DNA from: JAILEN01 sp036723975
GTDB lineage: Bacteria; Bacillota; Clostridia; Lachnospirales; Lachnospiraceae
Direction: 5' to 3'
Length of the DNA: 64,000 nucleotides
Assembly: GCA_036723975.1 (NCBI GenBank)
Contig: DAIMGJ010000008.1
Location: 30,401 to 94,400, forward strand
The notes beneath the pieces are model-generated. The model searched no databases. It had not been told where the DNA came from and saw only the letters and a list, made by a program, of their open reading frames with translations. Positions within the stretch are counted from its first letter, which is position 1. Each line of letters starts with the position of its first letter. Shown in pieces: positions 27,276 to 36,589 of the stretch. A program made the translations under genes and the position numbers.

Positions 27276-28154
27276 CTATAATCCGTTTGCCACTTCTGTT
27301 AAGTATTTGCCGTAATCTGTTTTCATAAGCGGCTCAGCGAGCTTTAATAACTGGTCTTTATCAATAAAGCCTCTCTTGTATGCGATTTCTTCGATACAAG
27401 AAATGTAAAGTCCCTGTCTCTTCTGGAAAGTTGAAACAAAATCAGCTGCTGCAAGAAGCATGTCATGATTTCCGGTATCGAGCCATGCAAAGCCTCGTCC
27501 CAAAGTCTCTACGTGTAAATCACCTCTGTCTAAATAAGCGTTGTTTACAGCGGTAATTTCCAGTTCTCCACGAGCAGACGGTTTGATTGTCTTTGCAATC
27601 TGGATAACATCATTATCGTAGAAATAAAGTCCCGGAACAGCATAGTTTGACTTTGGATTTGCAGGCTTTTCTTCAATGGATTTTGCAAGACCGTTTTCAT
27701 CAAACTCAACTACACCGTACTCTCTCGGATCACGTACATAGTATCCGAAGATGGTGGCTCCCTTTTCGTTTTCTGTACGTTCCGCAGTCTGACGAAGTAC
27801 CTTTGAAAAGCTCTGTCCGTAGAAGATATTGTCTCCCAATACCAATGCTACTGCATCGTTTCCAACGAAGTCCGCACCGATGATAAACGCTTCAGCAAGT
27901 CCGTTTGGTGCTTCCTGTACCGCATATTCAATATTCATTCCAAGCTGACTTCCGTCGCCCAAAAGCTCTTCAAATACTGGAAGATCTCTCGGTGTGGAAA
28001 TAATGAGCACCTCACGAATGCCGGAAAGCATCAAAGTAGACAACGGATAATAAATCATCGGCTTATCATAAATCGGCATAATCTGTTTTGAAATTGCTTT
28101 TGTAAGTGGATATAAGCGTGTACCGCTTCCTCCTGCTAAAATAATACCTTTCAT
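27276..28154 (-). CDS. rfbA: Glucose-1-phosphate thymidylyltransferase
   Basis: 292 residues. Motifs: KGIILAGGSGTRLYPLT (nucleotide loop with the catalytic Arg), QIMPIYDKPMIYYPLS, VLGDNIFYG (metal Asp) and EEKPANPKSNYAVPGLYFYD. It makes dTDP-glucose, the first step of dTDP-rhamnose synthesis, and is usually inhibited by the end product. It lies 48 bases behind the galactopyranose mutase gene and just ahead of rfbC. Confidence 0.97.
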   Translation of the reverse strand: MKGIILAGGSGTRLYPLTKAISKQIMPIYDKPMIYYPLSTLMLSGIREVLIISTPRDLPVFEELLGDGSQLGMNIEYAVQEAPNGLAEAFIIGADFVGNDAVALVLGDNIFYGQSFSKVLRQTAERTENEKGATIFGYYVRDPREYGVVEFDENGLAKSIEEKPANPKSNYAVPGLYFYDNDVIQIAKTIKPSARGELEITAVNNAYLDRGDLHVETLGRGFAWLDTGNHDMLLAAADFVSTFQKRQGLYISCIEEIAYKRGFIDKDQLLKLAEPLMKTDYGKYLTEVANGL

Positions 28155-28202
28155 AAATCAATAACTCCTTCCTTTTCGCACCTTTCCGGTGGAACTAATA
28201 GA

Positions 28203-29318
28203 CTATAAATATTTACTAACGCACTCAAGTGCAGCTTCTATCACTTTGTCCATGTCGTAGTATTTATACTGACCGAGGCGTCCTCCGAAGATAACGTTTT
28301 CTTCCTTCGCTGCGAGTTCGGCATATTTTTCATACAACGCATTGTTTTTATCATTATTTACCGGATAATACGGTTCCACTCCCGGCTTCCATTCGGAAGA
28401 ATACTCTCTGGAAATAATGGTGGTTTTTTGTGTACCAAACTCAAAATGCTTATGCTCTATAATTCTGGTATAGGGGACCTCACGCTCGGTGTAATTAACC
28501 ACTGCATTCCCCTGGAAATTTTCTTCCGAAAGTTCTTCGGTTTCAAATCGCACGGAGCGATACTCAAGAGGTCCGAAGCAGGAATCATAATACTCATCAA
28601 TCTGTCCGGTAAATAAGATCTTGTCGTAAGAAACTTCTGTCCCATCCGATAGTTTTCCGGTCTTTTTCAAATCAAAGAAATTTTCACCGGTTCGCACTTC
28701 AATCCCGTCTAGCATTTTCTCCACAATCTGCGTATATCCGCCAATCGGGATTCCCTGATAGCGTGCATTGAAATAGTTGTTGTCGTAGGTAAAACGAAGA
28801 GGTAAACGCTTAATAATAAACGCCGGCAATTCTTCGCAACTTCTTCCCCACTGTTTTTCGGTGTAGCCCTTAATCAGCTTCTCATAAACATCTCTTCCCA
28901 CCAGAGACAACGCCTGTTCTTCTAAGTTCTTTGGCTCGGTAATATGAAGTTCCGCAATCTGAGAAGCTATTTTATCCTTTGCCTCCTGCGGTGTCTTGAT
29001 ACCCCACATTTTGGAAAAAGTATTCATGTTAAAAGGAAGATTGTACAACTCATCCTTATACACCGCCACAGGTGAATTAATGTAGTTGTTAAACTCCGCA
29101 AACCGGTTAACATATTCCCAAGTGCTTTTTTTGTTGGTATGGAAAATATGCGCGCCATATATGTGAACATTAATGTCACTTCTTTTTTCCGTGTAAATGT
29201 TTCCCGCGATATGATTTCTCTTATCAATCACAAGCACATTTTTTCCCTTTTTCTTTGCTTCATAAGCAAATGTCGCGCCGAATAATCCGGCTCCGACAAT
29301 CAAATAATCGTATTTCAT
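28203..29318 (-). CDS. glf: UDP-galactopyranose mutase
   Basis: 371 residues. The FAD Rossmann motif is VGAGLFGATFAYEAKKKGKNV, followed by IDKRNHIAGNIYT, the family element HIYGAHIFHT and late Arg residues in the RVP-like VPYTRIIEHKHFE. It converts UDP-galactopyranose to UDP-galactofuranose with reduced FAD, giving furanose units for surface polysaccharide. It begins a transcript with rfbA and rfbC, so the polymer probably holds galactofuranose and rhamnose. Confidence 0.96.
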   Translation of the reverse strand: MKYDYLIVGAGLFGATFAYEAKKKGKNVLVIDKRNHIAGNIYTEKRSDINVHIYGAHIFHTNKKSTWEYVNRFAEFNNYINSPVAVYKDELYNLPFNMNTFSKMWGIKTPQEAKDKIASQIAELHITEPKNLEEQALSLVGRDVYEKLIKGYTEKQWGRSCEELPAFIIKRLPLRFTYDNNYFNARYQGIPIGGYTQIVEKMLDGIEVRTGENFFDLKKTGKLSDGTEVSYDKILFTGQIDEYYDSCFGPLEYRSVRFETEELSEENFQGNAVVNYTEREVPYTRIIEHKHFEFGTQKTTIISREYSSEWKPGVEPYYPVNNDKNNALYEKYAELAAKEENVIFGGRLGQYKYYDMDKVIEAALECVSKYL

Positions 29319-29442
29319 ACTTCCGTCAAAACGTTCCTTTCATTAGATGGACTCACGCAGAGTTTATTATACCATACATCTCCGGAAGATGCGGTATAAA
29401 AAACAATACAATACACAATGGACTATATGGATTTTAAAAATA

Positions 29443-29474
29443 ATAAAAAAAGCAGCGGTTTTATGCCGCTGCTT
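29443..29474 (-). terminator. Terminator after rfbB
   Basis: AGCAGCGG and CCGCTGCT form an eight-pair stem around a seven-base loop; on the minus strand TTTTTTT follows. The other strand also ends in a T-run, so it may work both ways. Confidence 0.88.
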
Positions 29475-29482
29475 TTAACGTT

Positions 29483-30562
29483 TTATTTGTACATTTCTTC
29501 GTAGTACTTCTGATAGTCACCGGAGGTAACATTCTTCATCCAATCTTCATGTTCAAAGAACCAAGCGATTGTCTTTCTGATACCCTGTTCAAACATGGTT
29601 TCCGGCTCCCAGCCTACTTCTTTTTTGATCTTATCCGGAGCGATTGCATATCTTCTGTCATGTCCCTTACGATCTGTAACGTAAGTAATTAGGTTTTCAG
29701 ATACATTGGCACGACGCGGGTCGTTTTCCGGAAGCATCTCCAAAAGTGTATCTAAAATGATATGGATAATCTGGATGTTCTGACGCTCGTTATGACCACC
29801 GATATTGTAGGTTTCTCCAAGCTTTCCGTTCTCCTGAACCATATCGATTCCCTTTGCATGATCATCTACATACAACCAGTCACGGATGTTCTTTCCATCA
29901 CCGTATACAGGAAGTTCCTTTCCCTGAAGTGCGTTGTTGATGATAAGTGGAATCAACTTTTCAGGGAACTGGTAAGGTCCGTAGTTGTTTGAGCAGTTCG
30001 TAATATTCGCAGGGAACTTATATGTATCAATATAAGCCTTTACCAAGAAATCAGATGAAGCCTTGGATGCAGAATATGGGCTGTGTGGATCGTACGGTGT
30101 TGTCTCATAGAAGTATGCGTTTGGATCGTCATTTAATGAGCCGTATACCTCGTCTGTAGAAACATGTAAGAATTTCTTTCCTTCTTTGAAGGAGCCGTCC
30201 GGCAATTCCCATGCAGCCTTAGCGCAATTTAACATAACTGCTGTTCCCAAAACGTTGGTCTGAACAAACACTTCCGGGTTCTTGATGGAACGGTCTACGT
30301 GAGACTCAGCTGCGAAATGAACGACACGGTCAATGTCGTTTTCAGCAAAAATTTTCTGGATTGCTTCTTTATCGCAGATGTCAGCACGTACGAAAGTATA
30401 GTTCTCGCGGTTCTCAACATCTTTTAAATTCTCAAGGTTGCCGGCATAAGTAAGCTTGTCTACATTGATGATGCGGATTTCGTTGTCGTACTTACGGAAC
30501 ATATAATGAATATAGTTTGATCCGATAAATCCGGCACCACCTGTTACTAAATAAGTTCTCAT
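29483..30562 (-). CDS. rfbB: dTDP-glucose 4,6-dehydratase
   Basis: 359 residues from ATG at 30562 (GGAGG ahead; the in-frame start at 30577 is less suited). NAD-binding MRTYLVTGGAGFIGSNYIHY, HFAAESHVDRSI, VSTDEVYGSL, the catalytic YSASKASSDF and NYGPYQFPEKLIP. It turns dTDP-glucose into dTDP-4-keto-6-deoxyglucose, step two of rhamnose synthesis. The gene is 19 bases behind rfbD and ends the leuA-rfbD-rfbB string with a terminator. Confidence 0.97.
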   Translation of the reverse strand: MRTYLVTGGAGFIGSNYIHYMFRKYDNEIRIINVDKLTYAGNLENLKDVENRENYTFVRADICDKEAIQKIFAENDIDRVVHFAAESHVDRSIKNPEVFVQTNVLGTAVMLNCAKAAWELPDGSFKEGKKFLHVSTDEVYGSLNDDPNAYFYETTPYDPHSPYSASKASSDFLVKAYIDTYKFPANITNCSNNYGPYQFPEKLIPLIINNALQGKELPVYGDGKNIRDWLYVDDHAKGIDMVQENGKLGETYNIGGHNERQNIQIIHIILDTLLEMLPENDPRRANVSENLITYVTDRKGHDRRYAIAPDKIKKEVGWEPETMFEQGIRKTIAWFFEHEDWMKNVTSGDYQKYYEEMYK

Positions 30563-30581
30563 GTTTTTTTCCTCCATGATT

Positions 30582-31451
30582 TTACATATTGTTCAAATAT
30601 ACATCTAATGCATCTTCCCACTGTGCCATAGCAAATTTATCAGTGGTAAGCTTTAACATTTTATTTTCCAAAATAGAAAACTTCGGACGATTTGCTGCAG
30701 CAGGGTTCATTGCTGCGTACTCTTCTGAAGTTACATGGTTTACCTTGGTAGAAAGGCCTTTCTTTTTAAAGATGGCTTCTGTAAAGTCTGCCCAGTTGGT
30801 ATCACCTTCGCAGGTTGCGTGATAAAGTCCAAAGCTGTCTGTCGGCTCTAAGAAGTGAATCATCTTTGCAAGTTCTACCGCACTTGTAGGAGATCCTACC
30901 TGATCACATACGACACTTACTTCATCATGTGTCTCTGCAAGGGAAAGCATTGTCTTAACAAAGTTCTTTCCGTCACCATATAACCAAGCGGTTCTTAAAA
31001 TAAAATACTTGGTTCCAAACTGTTTTACAAAATTCTCGCCGGCTAATTTGGTACGTCCGTATGCACTTACCGGATTCGGTGTATCAAACTCGGTATAAGG
31101 CACAGTGGCGTCTCCCGCAAATACATAATCCGTAGATACATGGATTAATTTTGCGCCAACTTCAGTGGCAGCAATCGCAAGATTGCGTGGTCCGATTGCA
31201 TTTGCTTTGTATGCCAAATCTTCATTAACTTCACAACCATCAACATTGGTATAAGCTGCGCAGTTGATAATCACATCCGGCTGTTCCTTTTTGCAGATAG
31301 ACATCACTGCCTCTACGTCGGAAATATCCAAGATTGTGATACCTTCACCCTCAATCATGTCGGTACGGATGAACTCAACTTCAGCACCGTACTCTTTTTG
31401 AATTGCTCTTCCCAATTGGCCGTTACAGCCGGTTAACAAAATCTTCTTCAT
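30582..31451 (-). CDS. rfbD: dTDP-4-dehydrorhamnose reductase
   Basis: 289 residues from ATG at 31451 (AGGAG ten bases ahead, lying within the leuA stop region). SDR features are KILLTGCNGQLGRAIQ, NCAAYTNVDGCE, HVSTDYVFAGD, the catalytic Tyr-Lys in SAYGRTKLAGE, and RTAWLYGDGKNFV. It carries out the last step to dTDP-L-rhamnose with NADPH. Only one base separates it from the leuA stop, so translation is coupled to the leucine gene. Confidence 0.96.
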   Translation of the reverse strand: MKKILLTGCNGQLGRAIQKEYGAEVEFIRTDMIEGEGITILDISDVEAVMSICKKEQPDVIINCAAYTNVDGCEVNEDLAYKANAIGPRNLAIAATEVGAKLIHVSTDYVFAGDATVPYTEFDTPNPVSAYGRTKLAGENFVKQFGTKYFILRTAWLYGDGKNFVKTMLSLAETHDEVSVVCDQVGSPTSAVELAKMIHFLEPTDSFGLYHATCEGDTNWADFTEAIFKKKGLSTKVNHVTSEEYAAMNPAAANRPKFSILENKMLKLTTDKFAMAQWEDALDVYLNNM

Positions 31452-31452
31452 T

Positions 31453-33135
31453 CTACACATACTCCTGTGATAATTTAACCAATCGATTCATGGCTGAAAA
31501 AATACCACGAATCGACGCTCTTGTGATATTGGAAGATATTCCCACACCAAAAGTATGATTTCCGGTGCGCGGATCCTCCATTTCTATATAAGCAGCTGCT
31601 TTTGCATGACTGCCTACGCCGAGAGAATGTTCGGAATAATCCTGAACCGAAAAATCCATCTCGGGAACACACTGTTTAATCGCAAGTTTCACCGCATCAA
31701 TCGGTCCGTTTCCATCCGCTTCGGAGTGGAAAGTTTCACCTCGATATTCAAAATCCAATGCCACATGGGCTTCATCATCTCCCATGTTGTCATCAATGTC
31801 TACAAAGATTAACCGATACGGGTCCTTTAAGTCAATATATTCCTTTTTGAAGGCTGCCATAATGGTTTCGGGTTTTACCTCCCCACCTTCTCTTTCGGAA
31901 ATATACTGAATGACATCCGCAAATTCTCTTTGCATTTTCTTCGGTAACTTATATCCATATACCGTATCCATAACAAAGGCCACTCCGCCCTTACCGGACT
32001 GGCTGTTAATACGAACCACCGGCTCATATTTACGTCCGATATCAGAAGGATCAATCGGAAGATATGGCACCTGCCAAACCTTGCTGTTTCGTTCCTTCAT
32101 CGCTTTTACGCCTTTATTGATGGCATCCTGATGCGAACCGGAAAAAGCGGTAAATACCAGTTTGCCGGCGTAAGGATGGCGCATGTCGACATCCATTTTA
32201 CAACATCTTTCGTAAACGTCAACTATTTCATTAATATTCTCTATATCAAGCTCGGGATTAATCCCCTGAGAAAACATGTTATAAGCCACTGTCAAAATGT
32301 CCACATTACCGGTACGTTCCCCATTTCCGAGAAGGGTTCCCTCCACACGATCGGCACCGGCAAGAAGTGCAAGCTCCGTACACGCCACTCCGCAGCCTCT
32401 GTCATTGTGAGGGTGAATGCTGATAATGGTATTTTCTCTGTCCTCAATATGCTTAGACACCCACTCCACCTGATCTGCGTAGACATTCGGTGTATTCATC
32501 TCAACCGTATTGGGAAGATTAAATATAATCGGAGCATCCGTCGCATGATTCCATTCTTTTGCAACCGCATTACAAATTCTCGCAGAAAACTCCACTTCCG
32601 TTCCGGAAAAGCTTTCCGGCGAATATTCCAACTGAAGGTTTCCATCATATCTGTGAAGTCCTTCTTTTACCATGCGAGTTCCATCAACGGCAATCTGAAC
32701 GATTTCGTCCTCATTCATTCCAAACACCACATCTCTTTGTAAGGTGGATGTGGAATTATATATATGAAATACAACGTTTTTAATTCCCTGAATTGCTTCA
32801 TAGGTTCTATCGATTAACTCTTTACGGCACTGTGAAAGCACCTGCACCTTTACATCATCCGGAATCTTGTTTTCCGCAACCAGACGTCTTAAGAAATCAA
32901 ATTCAATCTGGCTGGCTGCCGGAAAGCCGATTTCAATCTCCTTGAACCCAAGTTTAATTAAAAGATCGAACATCTCCATTTTTTCCTCGACATTCATCGG
33001 CTCAATCAACGCCTGATTTCCGTCTCTTAAATCAACGCTGCACCAGGTGGGCGCTTTTTCAATCTCCTTATTCGGCCAGGTACGTTCCTTAAAATCAACC
33101 ACAGGATTTCTCCTGTAACGCTTGTAATCTAACAT
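31453..33135 (-). CDS. leuA: 2-Isopropylmalate synthase
   Basis: 560 residues, the type 2 long form. TWCSVDLRDGNQALIEPMNV starts the barrel, with HPHNDRGCGVACTELALLAGADRVEGTLLGN-type metal and acetyl-CoA site (NDRGCG and GERTGNVD). The C-terminal LeuA dimer domain (about 420-560) gives leucine feedback. It condenses acetyl-CoA and 2-oxoisovalerate, the first committed step of leucine synthesis. AAGGAG precedes the ATG. No leuB, C or D is nearby; it heads a transcript with rfbD and rfbB, an uncommon pairing. No T-box or leader peptide is seen. Confidence 0.96.
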   Translation of the reverse strand: MLDYKRYRRNPVVDFKERTWPNKEIEKAPTWCSVDLRDGNQALIEPMNVEEKMEMFDLLIKLGFKEIEIGFPAASQIEFDFLRRLVAENKIPDDVKVQVLSQCRKELIDRTYEAIQGIKNVVFHIYNSTSTLQRDVVFGMNEDEIVQIAVDGTRMVKEGLHRYDGNLQLEYSPESFSGTEVEFSARICNAVAKEWNHATDAPIIFNLPNTVEMNTPNVYADQVEWVSKHIEDRENTIISIHPHNDRGCGVACTELALLAGADRVEGTLLGNGERTGNVDILTVAYNMFSQGINPELDIENINEIVDVYERCCKMDVDMRHPYAGKLVFTAFSGSHQDAINKGVKAMKERNSKVWQVPYLPIDPSDIGRKYEPVVRINSQSGKGGVAFVMDTVYGYKLPKKMQREFADVIQYISEREGGEVKPETIMAAFKKEYIDLKDPYRLIFVDIDDNMGDDEAHVALDFEYRGETFHSEADGNGPIDAVKLAIKQCVPEMDFSVQDYSEHSLGVGSHAKAAAYIEMEDPRTGNHTFGVGISSNITRASIRGIFSAMNRLVKLSQEYV

Positions 33136-33180
33136 GTCAATGTCTCCTTAGTCCTTATTTTGTAATCTTTCCTGTTCTCT

Positions 33181-33453
33181 TTAAATCTTTTCCCCGAAGC
33201 CGCTTTTGACCAAATCAATCATAGCCCGCAATGCTTCTTTTTCATCTTCTCCGTCGCAACAAATTTCAATTTCATCACCGTTTCTTATGCACGCCCCAAG
33301 CACACTTAACACGCTTTTGGCATTAGCCTCACCATTTCCTTTGTACCTAAAAACAATATGGGAGGTATATTTCATGGCTGTATCGCAAAATATTCCCGCC
33401 GGGCGAAGATGAAATCCCGACGGATTTGCCACAACTATTTTTTCGCTAACCAT
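33181..33453 (-). CDS. HPr-family phosphocarrier protein
   Basis: 90 residues. The phosphorylated His15 lies in PSGFHLRPAG, and the regulatory Ser is likely Ser47 in NAKSVLSVLG. The C-terminal CDGEDEKEALRAM fits the family. It may serve the sugar phosphotransferase system or, like Crh, act as a regulator. It lies 11 bases behind the cdaR-like gene and is likely in the c-di-AMP operon, where glmM would normally be found. No PTS enzyme genes are present. Confidence 0.92.
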   Translation of the reverse strand: MVSEKIVVANPSGFHLRPAGIFCDTAMKYTSHIVFRYKGNGEANAKSVLSVLGACIRNGDEIEICCDGEDEKEALRAMIDLVKSGFGEKI

Positions 33454-33464
33454 CTTTCGTCCCC

Positions 33465-34721
33465 CTAGTTCGATGTAGTTGTCTTTTTCGAAGTCGTTAC
33501 CACTAGTGAAACAATCTCATCCGAAACACTGAATTCGCCATCCACAGAAAACTTAACATTCACGCTGTAGGTACCCGGTTCCGTAATCTTTGATGCATCA
33601 ATTGTTCCTATTACCGAATCCGCCTTCAAAGAGGAAAGGGCAGTTTCCTCACCGGATATCGTTGTCCGGACGGTACTTCCGGTTATACTTGCACTCAAGG
33701 TATCATCAAGTCCCTCAATCGTAATATTGGATGTCGGCACATCAAATCCTTCGCTTTTTGAAACAGACAAATCAACCAAGACCGTAACCTTCGTGTTTGT
33801 GGAGTTTTCCACACTGACACCCTCCGGCAAATAAGAAGCCACATCCACTTCCGTTTCCACATCCGCAGTCAACTGACTGACATCGATGGCTGTCTTCGGA
33901 ATCACAATCTGTGAAACAGCGTTTAACACATTGGCCTCACCGATAATCTCAATCTGCTCCGGTGTAACGGTGATTTTATTTAAAGTCACCCCTTCGCCTG
34001 TTTCCGTGCTCTCCAAAACGATTGGAACCGTCTTGATATTTGCAAATCGGACAGTCACATTTACGGTGGATTCACTGATTTCCAATCCGGTGGTATCCAT
34101 TGCATTGCCCTTTTCATCCAACACAGTGGGTACTACACTTTCGGACACACCTGTCGTCACTCCCGTAACATCGCAATACGCAACCACCGATCCAATCTGC
34201 GAAACCTTTTCCGCCGGCCCGTATATTGAAAGGACATTCGGTGTAACTTCCACGCTATCCACTTTATATCCATCGGCCACAGTTCCCACTGCCTCTCCGG
34301 AAACAATAAATTTGGAAGTCATTTGTTCCCCGATATCCACGTAGAGATACTTGGTTGAGCCCAATATGGTAACGGAGGACGCATAACGATTTGCCGTAAT
34401 GGCAATCGGAATTCTGGTGTCATTTTCCAGCTCCTCCAAATTTGCCTCTGCGGTAAAATCCGAACTGGTAAGCTGTTCCATAATCGTACGTCTCGCGCTA
34501 ACGCGAAATGTAACTGTATTGGCATTGTCCGGTATGGTATAGTACTTACCCTGCTGAGTGAGTGACTCCTCATTTGTAACCTTAACCATCACAGTAAAGG
34601 TTTTGGTTTGTGACGGATTGTCAACATTCACCACGATAAACCATAGCATGATGGAAAAAATCGCCGCCAAAATCTTTAAGCCAAAGTTGTCAAATACCGC
34701 ATGAAAAATCTTATTTTTCAT
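33465..34721 (-). CDS. cdaR: YbbR-domain protein (CdaR-like regulator of diadenylate cyclase)
   Basis: 418 residues from ATG at 34721 (GGAGG ahead), overlapping the cyclase gene by 11 bases. One N-terminal helix (GLKILAAIFSIMLWFIVVNV) is followed by the typical VDNPSQTKTF start and about four YbbR repeats (each begins with a Pro or Val motif such as VEVTPNVLSIYGPAEKVSQI and ITVTPEQIEIIGEANVL). CdaR-type proteins bind and control the cyclase at the membrane. Confidence 0.92.
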   Translation of the reverse strand: MKNKIFHAVFDNFGLKILAAIFSIMLWFIVVNVDNPSQTKTFTVMVKVTNEESLTQQGKYYTIPDNANTVTFRVSARRTIMEQLTSSDFTAEANLEELENDTRIPIAITANRYASSVTILGSTKYLYVDIGEQMTSKFIVSGEAVGTVADGYKVDSVEVTPNVLSIYGPAEKVSQIGSVVAYCDVTGVTTGVSESVVPTVLDEKGNAMDTTGLEISESTVNVTVRFANIKTVPIVLESTETGEGVTLNKITVTPEQIEIIGEANVLNAVSQIVIPKTAIDVSQLTADVETEVDVASYLPEGVSVENSTNTKVTVLVDLSVSKSEGFDVPTSNITIEGLDDTLSASITGSTVRTTISGEETALSSLKADSVIGTIDASKITEPGTYSVNVKFSVDGEFSVSDEIVSLVVTTSKKTTTSN

Positions 34722-35607
34722 CTCGAATCCTCCTTCCCATACGAGCAAGGAGTTTTTCGGAATCTTTGAATTTGCTTTCCGGATCCTGCAAGTTCTTTAA
34801 AATATCTGTAAGTCCCTCTTTGCTGACATCGCGAATCAATCGGCCTTCCTTTGCTACGGAAACTTTTCCGGTTTCTTCGGACACTACAATAATCAACGCA
34901 TCGCTGACCTCACTGGCACCAACCGCAGCACGATGTCTCGTACCAAGATCCTTACTTAAAATCGTAGAATCCGTCAACGGCAAATAGCAGGTAGCAGATA
35001 CAATACGATTGCCGCGAACCAAAATCGCACCGTCATGAAGAGGTGTATTTTTTTCAAATATATTGATCAGTAACTGTCTTGTTAAAATCGCATCCAAGGG
35101 AATTCCCGTACGCTCATATTCTCCAAGCTGCGCATTCTGTTCAATTACAATCAGCGCTCCGGTCTTAACCGCACCCATTTCAAAGCATGCCCGAACAATA
35201 TCGTTAAGAGTGCGATCGGAAAATCTCATCTCCGCACTTCTTCCAAATGCAAAGGGTAGCATTCTGTTAAGCAAACTGGATCGGCCCAACTTCTCAAGCG
35301 CGTTTCGAAGCTCAGGTTGGAACACAACAATCAATGCAATAAGTCCGGCACTGATAAGTTTTTCGCCTAACCAAAGAATGGTATTCATCTGGAAGATCGA
35401 TGCCACAATAAAGAAAACAACAATAATAATAATTCCTTTTAGCAGCATACCGGCTCTGGTATCCTTTATCCACGCAAGAATGTAATAGATAAAGAATGCG
35501 ATGATAATCATCTCTATTACATCCGTAACATGAACTGTGGGTAAGCCAAAGTTGAAGTAGTCACTCATAATGTTTTCAAATTTTGTAAAGGTGCTACTCA
35601 ACTCCAT
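34711..35607 (-). CDS. cdaA: Diadenylate cyclase CdaA
   Basis: 298 residues. Three membrane helices (about 30-100) precede the DAC domain with DGAILVRGNRI and GTRHRAAVGASEVSD, the two nucleotide-binding motifs DGA and RHR. It makes cyclic di-AMP from two ATP, a messenger controlling potassium, osmotic and wall balance. A shorter start at 35569 (MSDYFNFG) has no ribosome site; the chosen ATG has AAGGAAG close. It sits between an unknown membrane gene and cdaR. Confidence 0.94.
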   Translation of the reverse strand: MELSSTFTKFENIMSDYFNFGLPTVHVTDVIEMIIIAFFIYYILAWIKDTRAGMLLKGIIIIVVFFIVASIFQMNTILWLGEKLISAGLIALIVVFQPELRNALEKLGRSSLLNRMLPFAFGRSAEMRFSDRTLNDIVRACFEMGAVKTGALIVIEQNAQLGEYERTGIPLDAILTRQLLINIFEKNTPLHDGAILVRGNRIVSATCYLPLTDSTILSKDLGTRHRAAVGASEVSDALIIVVSEETGKVSVAKEGRLIRDVSKEGLTDILKNLQDPESKFKDSEKLLARMGRRIRDEK

Positions 35608-36589
35608 TCACTTCCTTTCCTTCTTTTTTTCCTTCGGAGAAATTCATCTTTGCATTTCGGGCCGATGGATTACCTTCGGTTATCTTTTTCACTTCAATGG
35701 ATTCTTTTTCAATTCTTACCTTCGGAACAGCCGTCACGTAATAATAGTAATCATCATCCTCAAACTGCACTTTTTCCGTCCGTGTATAATCCAAGTCAAA
35801 GAATAAATAGCTGGCGCCCATGCCAAGCAAAAGTGTAAGCAGATTTCCGATAATCAAATACGGAATCTGGCTCGCACGATTCAGAATCAAGAAACCTGAA
35901 AGAAGAATCACAAACTCCACGCTGACACCCACAACAGACCCCAGTACCCAGGCATGGGAAATCGTCGAGCAGCGTAATACGTAAGTCACCAAAAATGCAG
36001 CTACCATTGCTGTCAAGAAAACATAAAACATGGTATTTGACAACACTCCGTCCATCAAAATATCCGATACGGATACATTCGACTGAGAATCAATAATCTG
36101 TGCCGCATGTTCTTTTACACTCTTAAGATAATATGCAATCACGCTACCGCAAATAACGGTAATTACCTCGCTGGATTTTCCAAGAAGCGCACTTAAAACC
36201 GGAAAAGCATACGCTATCTTCAGCTGATATCCCAAAGGAATTCCTATTACATTGTAATAGATTCTTCCCTCATAAATATTTGTAAAAACATATGCCACTC
36301 CGAAAAGCAACGCAGCCACCAGTGCAATATCAGCCTGTAAAGACGCCATATGTATCAGCAAATACACAATCACAACCAAAGATAACGCACTTCCGGGAAT
36401 AAACGCACAAAGAATTGCCACCACAACCGGAAGCCATAAACTGTTTAAAACAGCGGAATAGCCAAAATTTGCATTAATCACAAAAAAACTTAAAAACGCC
36501 ATTAGGCCCTTTAATATACGCCCCAAAACTCGGTCATTTTGGGATAAAAACCGTCGCAGATTCTCTCTAAACTGTATTCCAAAACTCAT
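35594..36589 (-). CDS. Polytopic membrane protein of the c-di-AMP operon
   Basis: 331 residues with roughly nine membrane segments from residue 25 to 285, then an acidic tail (VQFEDDDYYYYVTAVPKV). The start overlaps the previous gene by ATGA and the end overlaps the CdaA start by 14 bases, so all are tightly coupled. I do not recognise the family. Conserved linkage to cdaA may suggest a role in ion or lipid balance; this is inferred. Confidence 0.85.
   Translation of the reverse strand: MSFGIQFRENLRRFLSQNDRVLGRILKGLMAFLSFFVINANFGYSAVLNSLWLPVVVAILCAFIPGSALSLVVIVYLLIHMASLQADIALVAALLFGVAYVFTNIYEGRIYYNVIGIPLGYQLKIAYAFPVLSALLGKSSEVITVICGSVIAYYLKSVKEHAAQIIDSQSNVSVSDILMDGVLSNTMFYVFLTAMVAAFLVTYVLRCSTISHAWVLGSVVGVSVEFVILLSGFLILNRASQIPYLIIGNLLTLLLGMGASYLFFDLDYTRTEKVQFEDDDYYYYVTAVPKVRIEKESIEVKKITEGNPSARNAKMNFSEGKKEGKEVNGVE

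Noticed and set aside
32131..32742. 203-residue plus-strand frame
   Set aside because: Antisense to leuA, with no family features; shadow frame.
33136..33180. T-box or leucine leader before leuA
   Set aside because: Only 45 bases separate leuA and the next gene at its 3' side is unrelated; upstream of 33135 the HPr gene ends 45 bases away and no leader fits.
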